From: Cellvibrionales bacterium UBA2618
GTDB taxonomy: Bacteria; Pseudomonadota; Gammaproteobacteria; Pseudomonadales; Porticoccaceae
Length of the DNA: 15,572 nt
Assembly: GCA_002339165.1 (NCBI GenBank)
Contig: DDJS01000051.1
Location: forward strand, 1 to 15,572
Reading direction: 5' to 3'
Notes under the pieces: generated by a model
What the model saw: the letters and a program-made list of their open reading frames with translations, nothing else
Told to the model about the DNA's origin: nothing
Database searches by the model: none
Position numbers and translations under genes: made by a program
In this document: positions 7,819 to 15,152 of the stretch, piece after piece
Numbering within the stretch: the stretch's first letter is position 1
Layout: each line of letters begins with the position of its first letter

Positions 7819-7824
7819 AGGAGG
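7819..7824 (+). promoter_or_regulatory. Strong Shine-Dalgarno for the TTG-started Rieske gene
   Basis: AGGAGG, 8 bases before the TTG at 7833. It is the strongest ribosome binding site in the operon. It supports TTG rather than any later codon as the true start and may compensate for the weak start codon. Confidence 0.75.
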
Positions 7825-7832
7825 GTTTTCCG

Positions 7833-9191
7833 TTGGAAACAAAAAATAGCCACCGCCAAACGCACATCAACCCTCAAGCGCCAGCCAATTCACTCGAGGC
7901 GAAGCAGCCAGACTTGAATCTGGGTACCGAGTGTTATGGCACAGATGGGTATTTTGACCTGCAATCGATCGCTTTAGAGTTTCAAAAGCTCTGGTCCAAA
8001 AGTTGGCTATTGGCCGGTGTTACCTCAGACCTAGCCGAACTCGGCGATTATTTTCTTTTCGATATACAACACGAATCCATTATCGTCACCCGCTCTAAAG
8101 AGGGCATTCAGGCATTTTACAATGTCTGTAGTCACCGTGGCGCCATGTTGGTTACAGAACCCAGAGGCAATCAAAAGGTCTTCGTCTGCCCTTTCCATCG
8201 TTGGACGTTTCGCAACTCGGGCGATTTGGTGCGGATTACCGATGAAGATACCTTTGATCCCCGCGTCGTGGGCCACCGCCCAGGCTTGACAAAGGTGGCC
8301 TGCGAAACCCATGCTGGATTAATCTTTATCAGCATGGCCGACGACCCACCCCCGCTCAAAGAGGCGATTGGCCTACCGGACGGCTACTTAGAGCCTTACC
8401 AAATCAATAAGATGAAAGTCGTACGGCACGTTAGGAGCGAATGGGGCTCGAATTGGAAAGTCGGTGTCGAAGCCTTTTATGAAAGCTACCACCTCCATGC
8501 CGTGCACCCAGAAACCACCGGTATGATGGGGGATTTAAACGTCCAGTATGACCTCTATCCAGCCGGTGCCAGTCGTATGATTGTACCCTTGGGCCAACCC
8601 AGCCCGAGACTCTATGACCAAACCACAGTCAATGAGGGGCTGCAATTTTTGCTCGGCGAAGCGGGTATTGACCCAACAACATTTAAAGGCGATGCCGGTG
8701 ACGTTCGTGGCGCCATACAAAGAGCAAAACGTGAGCGCGCGGAGCGTGAAGGACTCGATTACTCCGACTTTGTCGATGGCCAACTATCGGATAGCTGGGC
8801 GACTGGGATTTTTCCCAACGTACAGATTGGTTGCCACCCAGAGGCGCTTTTTCTGATGCGTTTTATGCCGCATATCAGCGATCCACAGCGCTTTTACTAC
8901 GACACCATGACCTTGATCATGCCCACCGGTGACGCCGATGCCACCGCACCACAGTGGATGGGCTTACCCGAGGGTACAGACATCAGTGGCCGGCAGCGAC
9001 CAGCCACCGAAAATTACAGTCTCGAAGAAGATGCTAACCTCGGCTTAGTCCTCAGCCAAGACGCGGCGTTTTTACCGCGAGTGCAACAGGGGATGCGTTC
9101 CAAGGGGTTCACTGGGCAACTCTGGGGAGAGCAGGAACAGCGCCTACGTCACTTTCACGTCGAATTACAGCGCCGCCTCGAGTTGGCTTAA
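7833..9191 (+). CDS. Rieske aromatic-ring-hydroxylating oxygenase alpha subunit, TTG start
   Basis: 452 residues. The Rieske [2Fe-2S] ligands are Cys99/His101 (CSHRGAML) and Cys119/His122 (CPFHRWTF). The mononuclear iron site follows in YESYHLHAVHPE: His220 and His225, with Glu217 at the bridging position where naphthalene dioxygenase has Asp. A distal Asp410 in LSQDAAF is the likely third ligand. Length and domain order are those of an alpha-type oxygenase. Such enzymes hydroxylate rings, alkyl groups or N-methyl groups using electrons from a reductase and often a ferredoxin. Neither is encoded in this window, and the only beta-subunit-like protein nearby is the SnoaL-type product at 3336. 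It is the last gene of the operon, 21 bases after the DUF35 gene. The substrate cannot be assigned; it could be a carboxylate or its CoA ester. Confidence 0.92.
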   Translation: METKNSHRQTHINPQAPANSLEAKQPDLNLGTECYGTDGYFDLQSIALEFQKLWSKSWLLAGVTSDLAELGDYFLFDIQHESIIVTRSKEGIQAFYNVCSHRGAMLVTEPRGNQKVFVCPFHRWTFRNSGDLVRITDEDTFDPRVVGHRPGLTKVACETHAGLIFISMADDPPPLKEAIGLPDGYLEPYQINKMKVVRHVRSEWGSNWKVGVEAFYESYHLHAVHPETTGMMGDLNVQYDLYPAGASRMIVPLGQPSPRLYDQTTVNEGLQFLLGEAGIDPTTFKGDAGDVRGAIQRAKRERAEREGLDYSDFVDGQLSDSWATGIFPNVQIGCHPEALFLMRFMPHISDPQRFYYDTMTLIMPTGDADATAPQWMGLPEGTDISGRQRPATENYSLEEDANLGLVLSQDAAFLPRVQQGMRSKGFTGQLWGEQEQRLRHFHVELQRRLELA

Positions 9192-9581
9192 GCTCGCCGA
9201 AGCGGTGGTCGCACCCGGCCATCAACAAACAACCACAGCCATCGGTACCGCAATGGCCAGCGCCGCTGCGGCCTTGCCCGATCGCCGATTACTTGCGTTT
9301 TCAAACATAGAGTGTCCAAGCCAAGAGTTGTCTCTGCATACTCCGCTTGCTGAGCATAGATCCCGTACTGGGAATAAAAAAAGCGTGACCGTAACCGGTC
9401 CTCAGCACACCTATTTCTTACATTCAAAAGTAGCCATCCGAATAACGCACTGCCCAGCCTTGCCTTGCGACTCCCGTGACAGCTCTCAACGGCATGCGCA
9501 AACGGGGCCGCCAGAGGCTCTAACAGTGCGCTGGCGACAACACTCGATTACTGATCCGAACAGTGTGCAAAGAAGAATCGA
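9192..9581. other. Gene-poor stretch after the operon
   Basis: About 390 bases with no gene I can support. A plus-strand open frame (9205-9585) and a minus-strand frame (9188-9427) exist, but their products are compositionally odd, lack recognisable motifs and have no ribosome binding site. No clear terminator follows the Rieske gene: a small inverted repeat GACCG-TAAC-CGGTC at 9387-9400 has no T-run. Confidence 0.5.
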
Positions 9582-9917
9582 CTAAGAATCGCTTGGGGGA
9601 CCGCCCATAGCGGTATCGATAATCCATTGATTGAGCTGTTCAAATTCGGTTTCAAAGGGTTGCGTAATAACAAAATGAAACGGCGAGTAAAGCGCGGCGG
9701 CGATCACAAATATCTGAAACTGTATCATATCATCATCCCCATCCCAGGCTTGTTCATAACCGACATAACCGCTCACCGTGAGCAATAACAAGGCGATAGA
9801 AGTGAGATAAATATAATAGTGTTTATGAAAAAAATGGCCTATCTGATGCGGTATGATCAGAACGATCACCACGATTGGATAGAGCATTATCAATAAAATT
9901 CTAAGCAGTAATTGCAT
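9582..9917 (-). CDS. Small hypothetical membrane protein
   Basis: 111 residues with no family I recognise. The N-terminus is strongly hydrophobic (about residues 2-23, LLLRILLIMLYPIVVIVLII), followed by a His-rich turn (HQIGHFFHKHYY). A second membrane segment covers about 37-52 (YLTSIALLLLTVSGYVGY). An acidic loop, DGDDDM, precedes a third, weaker hydrophobic stretch at about 66-83. The tail (ETEFEQLNQWIID) is polar and probably cytosolic. It is therefore likely an inner-membrane protein with two or three spans. The ribosome binding site is weak. It lies downstream of ylqF on the same strand with a 130-base gap, so co-transcription is uncertain. Confidence 0.65.
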   Translation of the reverse strand: MQLLLRILLIMLYPIVVIVLIIPHQIGHFFHKHYYIYLTSIALLLLTVSGYVGYEQAWDGDDDMIQFQIFVIAAALYSPFHFVITQPFETEFEQLNQWIIDTAMGGPPSDS

Positions 9918-10047
9918 CGCGTTTTAACACCCGCAGGTTGATCCTCATAAAACTACACCAGATATCTACAAATATGCAATAACATTTAGCCTATCAAGAA
10001 TCGCAGGATCGTCGAGTAATACCTGCAGCATTTATGTAAAACTCTAA

Positions 10048-10980
10048 CTACCGAGATCTGACTGATTTTTTCTTCCCTCCACGACGCTCTAATCTCGCCT
10101 CTTCTCGCGCCGCTTTCTCAGCTTGCAAAATCACCAGTTCAGCCAGTTCTTTTTCGATCATCGCCGGTGTTTCAAAACTCACAGCGCCCAACATACCGGC
10201 GCGCAATTCGTTGACAAAGACGGTCGAAACGCGTTCTAAGTCGACCCGTCCGCCGCTCCGTAAGCAACCCCTTTGAGCGCCCAGCGCCTCGAGAAACTCA
10301 ATTTCGGTAGCCGGCAAGCGGTCAAACTGGAGCCGTCGGCTGAGCATTTGCGGATAATATTTAAGCAGGTAATCGGCAGCAAAGAAGGCAATTTCTTCGT
10401 AGCTGGTCGCGGTATTTTTAATCGCGCCGGTGGTCGCTAGTCTATAGCTGCTAGGTTCGTTCTCTACCTTTGGCCAGAGCATACCGGGAGTGTCGAGCAG
10501 CATAATGCCATTGCGTAAATTGATGCGCTGCTGACCCTTGGTCACTGCCGGCTCATCACCAGTGCGCGTCATATGCTTACCGGCAAGATGGTTGATCAGG
10601 GTCGATTTCCCCACGTTGGGTATACCCGCGACCATCACTAGACTATTGGCGCCCTCCTTTCTGGGTGCCAATTTTTGGCACAACTGAACGATTTGTTCAC
10701 TGCGGTCCTCAGTTTTAAGATCCACAGCCAAGGTTTTTGTCTGCTGCTGTTGTTCAAACTCGTCCTGCCACAAACGCGTCGTAGCCGCATCGGCGAGATC
10801 GGTTTTAGTAAAGATCTTAATTTTCGGTTTATCCGCACTCAGCGCATCAATCACTGGGTTCGAACTGCTATAGGGTATTCGTGCATCCAATATTTCGATC
10901 ACTAAATTGACCCGCGGCAGCACTTCGACCATTTCTTTGCTGGCCTTGTGCATGTGTCCTGGATACCAATGTATTGCCAT
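10048..10980 (-). CDS. ylqF: Ribosome biogenesis GTPase YlqF/RbgA
   Basis: 310 residues, the normal length. It is a circularly permuted GTPase: the G4 motif comes first (TKTDL, 58-62), then G1/P-loop GIPNVGKSTLIN (119-130), then G3 DTPG (163-166). The opening IHWYPGHMHKA is the YlqF hallmark. The C-terminal helical domain (about 190-290) binds the 50S precursor, and the tail is very basic (RRGGKKKSVRSR). G4 has Thr in place of the usual Asn of NKxD; that change is tolerated in parts of the family. It assists late assembly of the large ribosomal subunit. It is a core housekeeping gene unrelated to the flanking catabolic clusters and marks this part as ordinary chromosome. AAGG lies 10 bases before the ATG. 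Confidence 0.96.
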   Translation of the reverse strand: MAIHWYPGHMHKASKEMVEVLPRVNLVIEILDARIPYSSSNPVIDALSADKPKIKIFTKTDLADAATTRLWQDEFEQQQQTKTLAVDLKTEDRSEQIVQLCQKLAPRKEGANSLVMVAGIPNVGKSTLINHLAGKHMTRTGDEPAVTKGQQRINLRNGIMLLDTPGMLWPKVENEPSSYRLATTGAIKNTATSYEEIAFFAADYLLKYYPQMLSRRLQFDRLPATEIEFLEALGAQRGCLRSGGRVDLERVSTVFVNELRAGMLGAVSFETPAMIEKELAELVILQAEKAAREEARLERRGGKKKSVRSR

Positions 10981-11494
10981 ACCGAACTCGCCTTAGTGAA
11001 TGCCCAGCACGGGCAGGTTTCTCTATAACCGGCAGTTAATTTCGCTCAATGCGCGCTCCGGTCATCGTTATTTTAAACTATAGTCACCCTTGTGCGCCTC
11101 AATTATCCCAATCTCGATTAGCGCCTGTCTCAGCATTGTCGACGAAGGCTCCGGCGGTGGCTTCGACTCTCACTCAATCTGCACCGCCAGCAGCCGCATT
11201 AGCCTCCGGCTCGCCATCGCCAACCAACCGTATAAACGAGCAATGTAATCACCCGATTTAGCGCTCGGCAGCTACTGAAGACAGCTCGAAAACGCAACGC
11301 CTAACACCTGTTTGACACGCACATTTTAATACATCAGTCAGCTAGAGGCTTCATCAGCAGGCTAAAATTATCGATTAATGTCATGATTCATTTGCCAAGG
11401 AAAATTAACCTATGGTAGCCTTTTGCCAATGCATAGGGCTCGGTGCGAAGCCAAAGTAGGCATCGAGCAACTCATCTCTTGGGAGCATCGCTAT
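10981..11494. other. Intergenic region between ylqF and the lone SDR
   Basis: About 510 bases containing the divergent control regions of ylqF and the SDR. A perfect -35-like TTGACA occurs at 11312-11317, but no good -10 box lies 15-19 bases downstream. A short plus-strand frame (11049-11261) is Ala/Ser/Pro-rich, has no ribosome binding site and looks random. No RNA gene or strong palindrome was seen. Confidence 0.5.
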
Positions 11495-12250
11495 ATGACA
11501 ACCAAAATCGCTTTAATCACTGGCGCCGCCATCGGTATTGGTCGCGCCACGGCATTTAAGTTTGCCGACAACCATTATCACGTCGTGGTAACCGATATTT
11601 TATCATCTGAAGGCGAAGCAGTCGCAGAGACTATTCGCCAGCGCGGGGGGAGCGCCGACTATTATGATCTCGACGTTTCAGATACCGCCAACGTCAACGA
11701 CCTCTGTGATCGCTTGGGCCATCAATTTGGCAGCTTGAGCGCGGTCATCAACAACGCCGGAATTGCCCACAAACAACCGCTGCAGACGCTGAGCGATGAG
11801 CAGTGGGACCTTACCATGGATATAGATTTAAAGGGTATGATGCGCGTCACTCGCGCCGCTAACACATTACTCGAACGCGACGGCAACGGCGCAGTGGTCT
11901 GTCTCTCCTCTATAGCCGGTGCCAACGTCGGGTGGGCAGAGCACATACCATACTCTGCGGCCAAGGGCGGTGTTACCGGACTGGTCAAAGGATTGGCGAT
12001 AGAATTAGCCGACAAAAATATTCGAGTCAATGGTATAGCTCCCGGGCTAATACGCACCGCGCAGTCTTTGAATATAGAACACTCGGTGGGCCCTGAGGGC
12101 CTTGAGGCAATGACACCCGGGGTTCCGCTTGGGCGCATCGGGAGCCCAGAAGATATAGCCAATGTAATTGCTTTTTTAGCCTCGGAGGACGCCGCATATA
12201 TGACCGGTCAAATTCTAACCGTCGACGGCGGACTGACCGTGTCACTGTAG
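11495..12250 (+). CDS. SDR family oxidoreductase (FabG-like)
   Basis: 251 residues of classical SDR. The glycine motif TGAAIGIG is at 9-16, Asp34 after beta-2 suggests NAD(H), NNAG is at 86-89, the catalytic Tyr153/Lys157 lie in YSAAK with Ser139 just before, and the C-terminus is the common TGQILTVDGGLTVSL. The start is placed at 11495 because GGGAG (11481-11485) lies 9 bases upstream and the protein then begins directly at the Rossmann strand. The ATG at 11423 would add 24 residues unlike the family. It resembles 3-oxoacyl-ACP/CoA reductases and general alcohol dehydrogenases; the substrate is unknown. It stands alone on the plus strand, converging with the minus-strand cluster that ends at 12428, so partnership with either cluster is only a possibility. 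Confidence 0.9.
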   Translation: MTTKIALITGAAIGIGRATAFKFADNHYHVVVTDILSSEGEAVAETIRQRGGSADYYDLDVSDTANVNDLCDRLGHQFGSLSAVINNAGIAHKQPLQTLSDEQWDLTMDIDLKGMMRVTRAANTLLERDGNGAVVCLSSIAGANVGWAEHIPYSAAKGGVTGLVKGLAIELADKNIRVNGIAPGLIRTAQSLNIEHSVGPEGLEAMTPGVPLGRIGSPEDIANVIAFLASEDAAYMTGQILTVDGGLTVSL

Positions 12251-12427
12251 TTTTGGAATCCACTATGGGTAAAGGATGACGCTGAAAGGCAAGAACAAAC
12301 ACTGGCAAGCAGCGTGGGCCTCGATCGATCGGTAACACCGCTTACACACGCCTAGCTCAACGCACGATTAATATCATGTCAGAGCCGAACCGCAGCGGCG
12401 TTTAGATATCTGCTTAAGCGTCTAGGT

Positions 12428-13048
12428 TTAAGAGTCTTCTTGCGTTGCGCCATGACTCAGGCTAGAAACTATTTCTGCCGCCGACTGCACGCTGGCGTAT
12501 TTGGCCGCCAAATCAAACAAATTAGCCCGATGCGCGCTCTGGTTGCGATCACCCACCGCATCCTCGGCGACAATCACCTGATAGTTATACTGTAGCGCAT
12601 CCACCGCGGATGCCCGCACGCAGCCACTGGTAGTGAGGCCAGTCACCACCAGCGAATCGACCCCTCTCCGACGTAATTGAACGTCTAGATCTGTGGCAAA
12701 GAAAGCACTCGGCCAGCACTTTTCAATTAACGTCTCGCTAGCCCGACGTTCTAGGCGCGAGTCGATAGCCACCCATTTCGAGTTCGCCGACAATAGATTA
12801 AGATCGGGAATCTTGTGTCTAAATACCGAAGCTTGACCGACATCTCGATAGATCACGGTAGTAAAAAAAATCGGTAATTCGGCGGCACGAAACGCCTCCA
12901 ACAACGTGCAATTTGCCGCCACCACCTCAGGGCAGTCGACCCCCAATGGGCACGCCGCATCGGTAAAGCCATTCATCATATCTACGATCAGTAGAGCCGG
13001 TGATGTCCCAAGCCCAAGATTATTCGCCGTTAAATTATGGTCAGTCAT
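12428..13048 (-). CDS. Isochorismatase-family cysteine hydrolase (amidohydrolase-like)
   Basis: 206 residues of the isochorismatase-like fold. The catalytic triad is visible: Asp23 in LLIVDMMNGF, Lys110 in IEKCWPSAFFATDL, and the nucleophile Cys143 in TGLTTSGCVRASAVDAL. The SAFFATDLD and TTSGCVRA patterns are closest to the N-carbamoylsarcosine amidase, maleamate amidase and nicotinamidase part of the family, which hydrolyse a C-N bond and release ammonia. A true isochorismatase would not normally carry this Cys. It is the last gene of the minus-strand cluster, 102 bases after the HMG-CoA-lyase-like gene. A hydantoin/Asp-Glu racemase-family gene opens the visible part of the same cluster, so degradation of an amide, ureide or N-heterocycle is a candidate role, but the substrate is not determined. 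Confidence 0.88.
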   Translation of the reverse strand: MTDHNLTANNLGLGTSPALLIVDMMNGFTDAACPLGVDCPEVVAANCTLLEAFRAAELPIFFTTVIYRDVGQASVFRHKIPDLNLLSANSKWVAIDSRLERRASETLIEKCWPSAFFATDLDVQLRRRGVDSLVVTGLTTSGCVRASAVDALQYNYQVIVAEDAVGDRNQSAHRANLFDLAAKYASVQSAAEIVSSLSHGATQEDS

Positions 13049-13150
13049 GGCTGTGCCACCCTAGAGTCATTAAAATCTATGTACAAATCCAGCACACCAG
13101 ACCGCAGTATCAACGCAACGTGCCGGCTGTGACTGGACATTGAGAACCGC

Positions 13151-14068
13151 TTATAGGGCATTTTTTTCTAACTGTCCTAGCAACCAGGCCTTGGCGCGGC
13201 CGCCCTTATCAGAACCGGTCATTTGGCAGGCAAGTTCCGAGGCCTCCAGCAATTTTTTTAAATCAATACCCGTTTCAAAGCCCATCTGCTGCAGCATCAT
13301 GACCACATCATCGGTGGCGACGTTGCCAGTAGCGCCTGGCGCAAATGGACAGCCGCCAAGACCAGCGATGGAACTGTCGAAGCGCCGGATACCCGATTCT
13401 ACCGCCGCATACACGTTGGCTAGCCCCATTGCGCGGGTATCGTGAAAGTGACAGCCCAGACGATTGGCATCATGATTTTGCACCAACCGAGCAGTCAAAC
13501 TTCGCACCTGCTGCGGATCGGCGGCTCCGATGGTATCGGCCAAAACCACCTGATGGGCGCCGGCGGCTAAAAACTGGTCGACTAGCGACTCGCTCACCCG
13601 CGGATCGATGGGTCCTTCAAACGGGCACTCAAACACCACCGCGATCGTAGCGACGACTTGTATCCGGTCGCGAACGGCTTCATCGAGGATTTGTAGGGTG
13701 ACACGGTTAGCTTCAGCCATGCTCATACCGACATTTTTTTGCGCCATAGAATCACTGGCATAGAGCACCATTACCACGCGGGTCAACCCGGCCGTACGCG
13801 CCAGTTGGTAACCTTTGAGATTGGGAATAAGCGCAATGTTAGACGCGTTGTAACGACTCTCTGTCTGCAGCGCTGCCACCACCAGATCGGTATTCGCCAT
13901 CGCCGGCACCGCCTTTGGCGAGACAAAACTGCCGACTTCGATCTGAGTAATTCCAGCGTCTGCCAACGCGCAGATCAACGCCACACGCTGCTCCACCGAC
14001 AGAAGTTTGGTTTGGTTTTGTAACCCGTCGCGTGGCCCGACATCGGTTATGAAAACTTTTTCACTCAT
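13151..14068 (-). CDS. Hydroxymethylglutaryl-CoA lyase family protein
   Basis: 305 residues of an HMGL-like TIM barrel. Key motifs are VGPRDGLQNQ (10-19) with Arg13 and Asp14, IEVGSFVSPKAVPAM (43-57), the metal-binding His207-x-His209-Asp210 in CHFHDTRA, and the signature GLGGCPFAPGATGN from 236 with the catalytic Cys240. All residues needed for cleavage of 3-hydroxy-3-methylglutaryl-CoA to acetoacetate and acetyl-CoA appear present. The length is that of bacterial HMG-CoA lyase (MvaB/LiuE). Relatives cleave longer 3-hydroxy-3-alkylglutaryl-CoA esters from acyclic terpenes, so the substrate may differ here. It is not accompanied by the leucine-pathway genes (isovaleryl-CoA dehydrogenase, methylcrotonyl-CoA carboxylase), which is unusual. 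GGAG lies 12 bases before the ATG. Confidence 0.92.
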   Translation of the reverse strand: MSEKVFITDVGPRDGLQNQTKLLSVEQRVALICALADAGITQIEVGSFVSPKAVPAMANTDLVVAALQTESRYNASNIALIPNLKGYQLARTAGLTRVVMVLYASDSMAQKNVGMSMAEANRVTLQILDEAVRDRIQVVATIAVVFECPFEGPIDPRVSESLVDQFLAAGAHQVVLADTIGAADPQQVRSLTARLVQNHDANRLGCHFHDTRAMGLANVYAAVESGIRRFDSSIAGLGGCPFAPGATGNVATDDVVMMLQQMGFETGIDLKKLLEASELACQMTGSDKGGRAKAWLLGQLEKNAL

Positions 14069-14266
14069 AGTTCAAAGGCCGCTCCCGAGGGCATATTTCC
14101 TGTCTTTGATCCAGTACGCTAACGCTCTAGTTGCGACGCATGCCACCATCCCATACACACGCATATAGGTCTAGCCTAACACAGGTGTGTGGATTGAACT
14201 CAAGGCAACCCCACCGACATCCACAGCAGCGAATTATCCCGCCATATCGGGACACAACGCGCCACC

Positions 14267-14665
14267 CTAAGTTAGCGGGTTTTCACCGCTCATATAAACG
14301 TACACCTCTTGAAACTTATCCCCGCGGATACGCCAAAAATTGGTGTTATACAGCAGCGTGGTATTGCCCTGGTGGTCTATTAATTCGGCGGTAAAACAAG
14401 TGCTTATACGGCCGTTTTTAGCGTCTACCGTCGAAGTGAAATCTCGATGGATAATGGTTTCATAGCCCGCCATAAAGTCGACGAACATCCTACGAATGCT
14501 CTCTTTGCCATCGTGCACAACGAATACATTTTGTACCGTCAGCATGGCATTGTCGTGGAAGCAGTCGAGCACCGCATCTAAGTTCTTCGCGTCGACATTG
14601 GCGAAGTATTTGTCCAACGCTAGGTCGATAAGTCCCTGTCGCGTCAGTGAAGATTGATATTGCAT
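14267..14665 (-). CDS. SnoaL/NTF2-like protein, copy A of a tandem pair
   Basis: 132 residues with an NTF2-like fold: a helical opening (LALDKYFANVDAKNLDAVLD), CFHDNAMLTV, a VHDGKESIRRMF turn, and the C-terminal strand EVYVYMSGENPL. It is plainly homologous to the next gene (14729-15121): both share the KYF/RYF-x-x-VD helix, CFH-(D/P)-(N/D)-A, VH-(D/E)-G, and V-(Y/F)-VYMSG-(E/D)-N. A G-run ribosome binding site (AGGGGG, minus strand of 14672-14677) lies 6 bases before the ATG. Such proteins can be ketosteroid-isomerase-like, dehydratases, or hydrolases without clear catalytic residues. No conserved Tyr/Asp/His active site is obvious, so I do not assign a reaction. Confidence 0.85.
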   Translation of the reverse strand: MQYQSSLTRQGLIDLALDKYFANVDAKNLDAVLDCFHDNAMLTVQNVFVVHDGKESIRRMFVDFMAGYETIIHRDFTSTVDAKNGRISTCFTAELIDHQGNTTLLYNTNFWRIRGDKFQEVYVYMSGENPLT

Positions 14666-14706
14666 ATGTGACCCCCTGAGTCGCTAATGCTTTTTAAAGT
14701 CTCGGC

Positions 14707-14722
14707 GCTGCCCAACGGCAGC
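14707..14722. other. Intercistronic stem-loop between the two SnoaL-like genes
   Basis: A perfect inverted repeat, GCTGCC-CAAC-GGCAGC (6-base stem, 4-base loop), begins 6 bases after the stop of copy B, in the 63-base gap before copy A. No T-run follows on the transcribed minus strand, so it is not a standard terminator. It may stabilise or process the mRNA and set the ratio of the two paralogues. Confidence 0.4.
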
Positions 14723-14728
14723 CAGAAG

Positions 14729-15121
14729 TTATTTCAAAAGGTTATCGCCGCTCATATAGACGAATACGCGCGAGAATTTACCATCCTTTAAATAAAAACG
14801 ATTACAGTTTTCATAGCGCAGTGGGCCGCCGCCATGGGGTGTGATTTCGACCGAAAACTGCGAGCAGATAGCCTCGCTCTCAACGTCGGCGGTATGCACA
14901 AAATTACCGTGCCAGATCTGTGAAAAGCCTTCAAAAAGACCAGAAAACATCGTCGCGATGCCTTGGTCTCGCCCCTCGTGAACGGTCATCGAGGTCACTT
15001 CAGTCAGCACCGCATCGGGATGAAAACAGGCAAGCACTTGATCCATGTCGTAGTTGTCGACACCGTGAAAGTAGCGCTTGGTGACAGTATCAATATAGTA
15101 GTCGTACGGCAGATTACTCAT
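14729..15121 (-). CDS. SnoaL/NTF2-like protein, copy B of a tandem pair
   Basis: 130 residues, paralogue of the gene at 14267-14665 (shared helix with RYFHGVD, CFHPDAVLT, TVHEGRD, and the closing RVFVYMSGDNLL). It is transcribed before copy A. Its ribosome binding site is a run of six G (minus strand of 15126-15131), 4 bases before the ATG, like the G-run before copy A. This suggests duplication that included the leader, although the coding sequences have since diverged considerably. The pair may form a heterodimer, as NTF2-like proteins commonly dimerise. The function is unassigned; context with a racemase, a lyase and an amidohydrolase suggests a catabolic isomerase or dehydratase, but this is inference. 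Confidence 0.85.
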   Translation of the reverse strand: MSNLPYDYYIDTVTKRYFHGVDNYDMDQVLACFHPDAVLTEVTSMTVHEGRDQGIATMFSGLFEGFSQIWHGNFVHTADVESEAICSQFSVEITPHGGGPLRYENCNRFYLKDGKFSRVFVYMSGDNLLK

Positions 15122-15152
15122 CAGACCCCCCGGGGCAAAACCCCTCGTTTAA
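15122..15152 (-). promoter_or_regulatory. G/C-run leader with a hairpin next to the ribosome binding site of copy B
   Basis: On the minus strand the 31-base gap carries GGGG-TTTTG-CCCC (15132-15144) immediately followed by the GGGGGG ribosome binding site. The CCCC arm can pair with either the upstream GGGG or, less easily, the adjacent G-run. It may tune translation of copy B, or may simply be GC-run sequence. Confidence 0.3.

Noticed and set aside
9387..9400. GACCG-TAAC-CGGTC hairpin as the operon terminator
   Set aside because: The stem is only 5 bases and no T-run follows; it is almost 200 bases past the stop.
9205..9585. Plus-strand open frame of 126 codons after the Rieske gene
   Set aside because: No ribosome binding site, odd composition, no motif, and overlaps the end of the better-supported membrane protein gene.
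9970..10047. GCAGG/CCTGC inverted repeat as the ylqF terminator
   Set aside because: Five-base stem with a 14-base loop and no T-run on the minus strand.
11049..11261. Ala/Ser/Pro-rich short frame upstream of the lone SDR
   Set aside because: No ribosome binding site, low complexity, and no recognisable domain; likely chance.
11312..11340. TTGACA as a promoter for the lone SDR
   Set aside because: The -35-like hexamer is perfect, but no acceptable -10 box falls at 15-19 bases.
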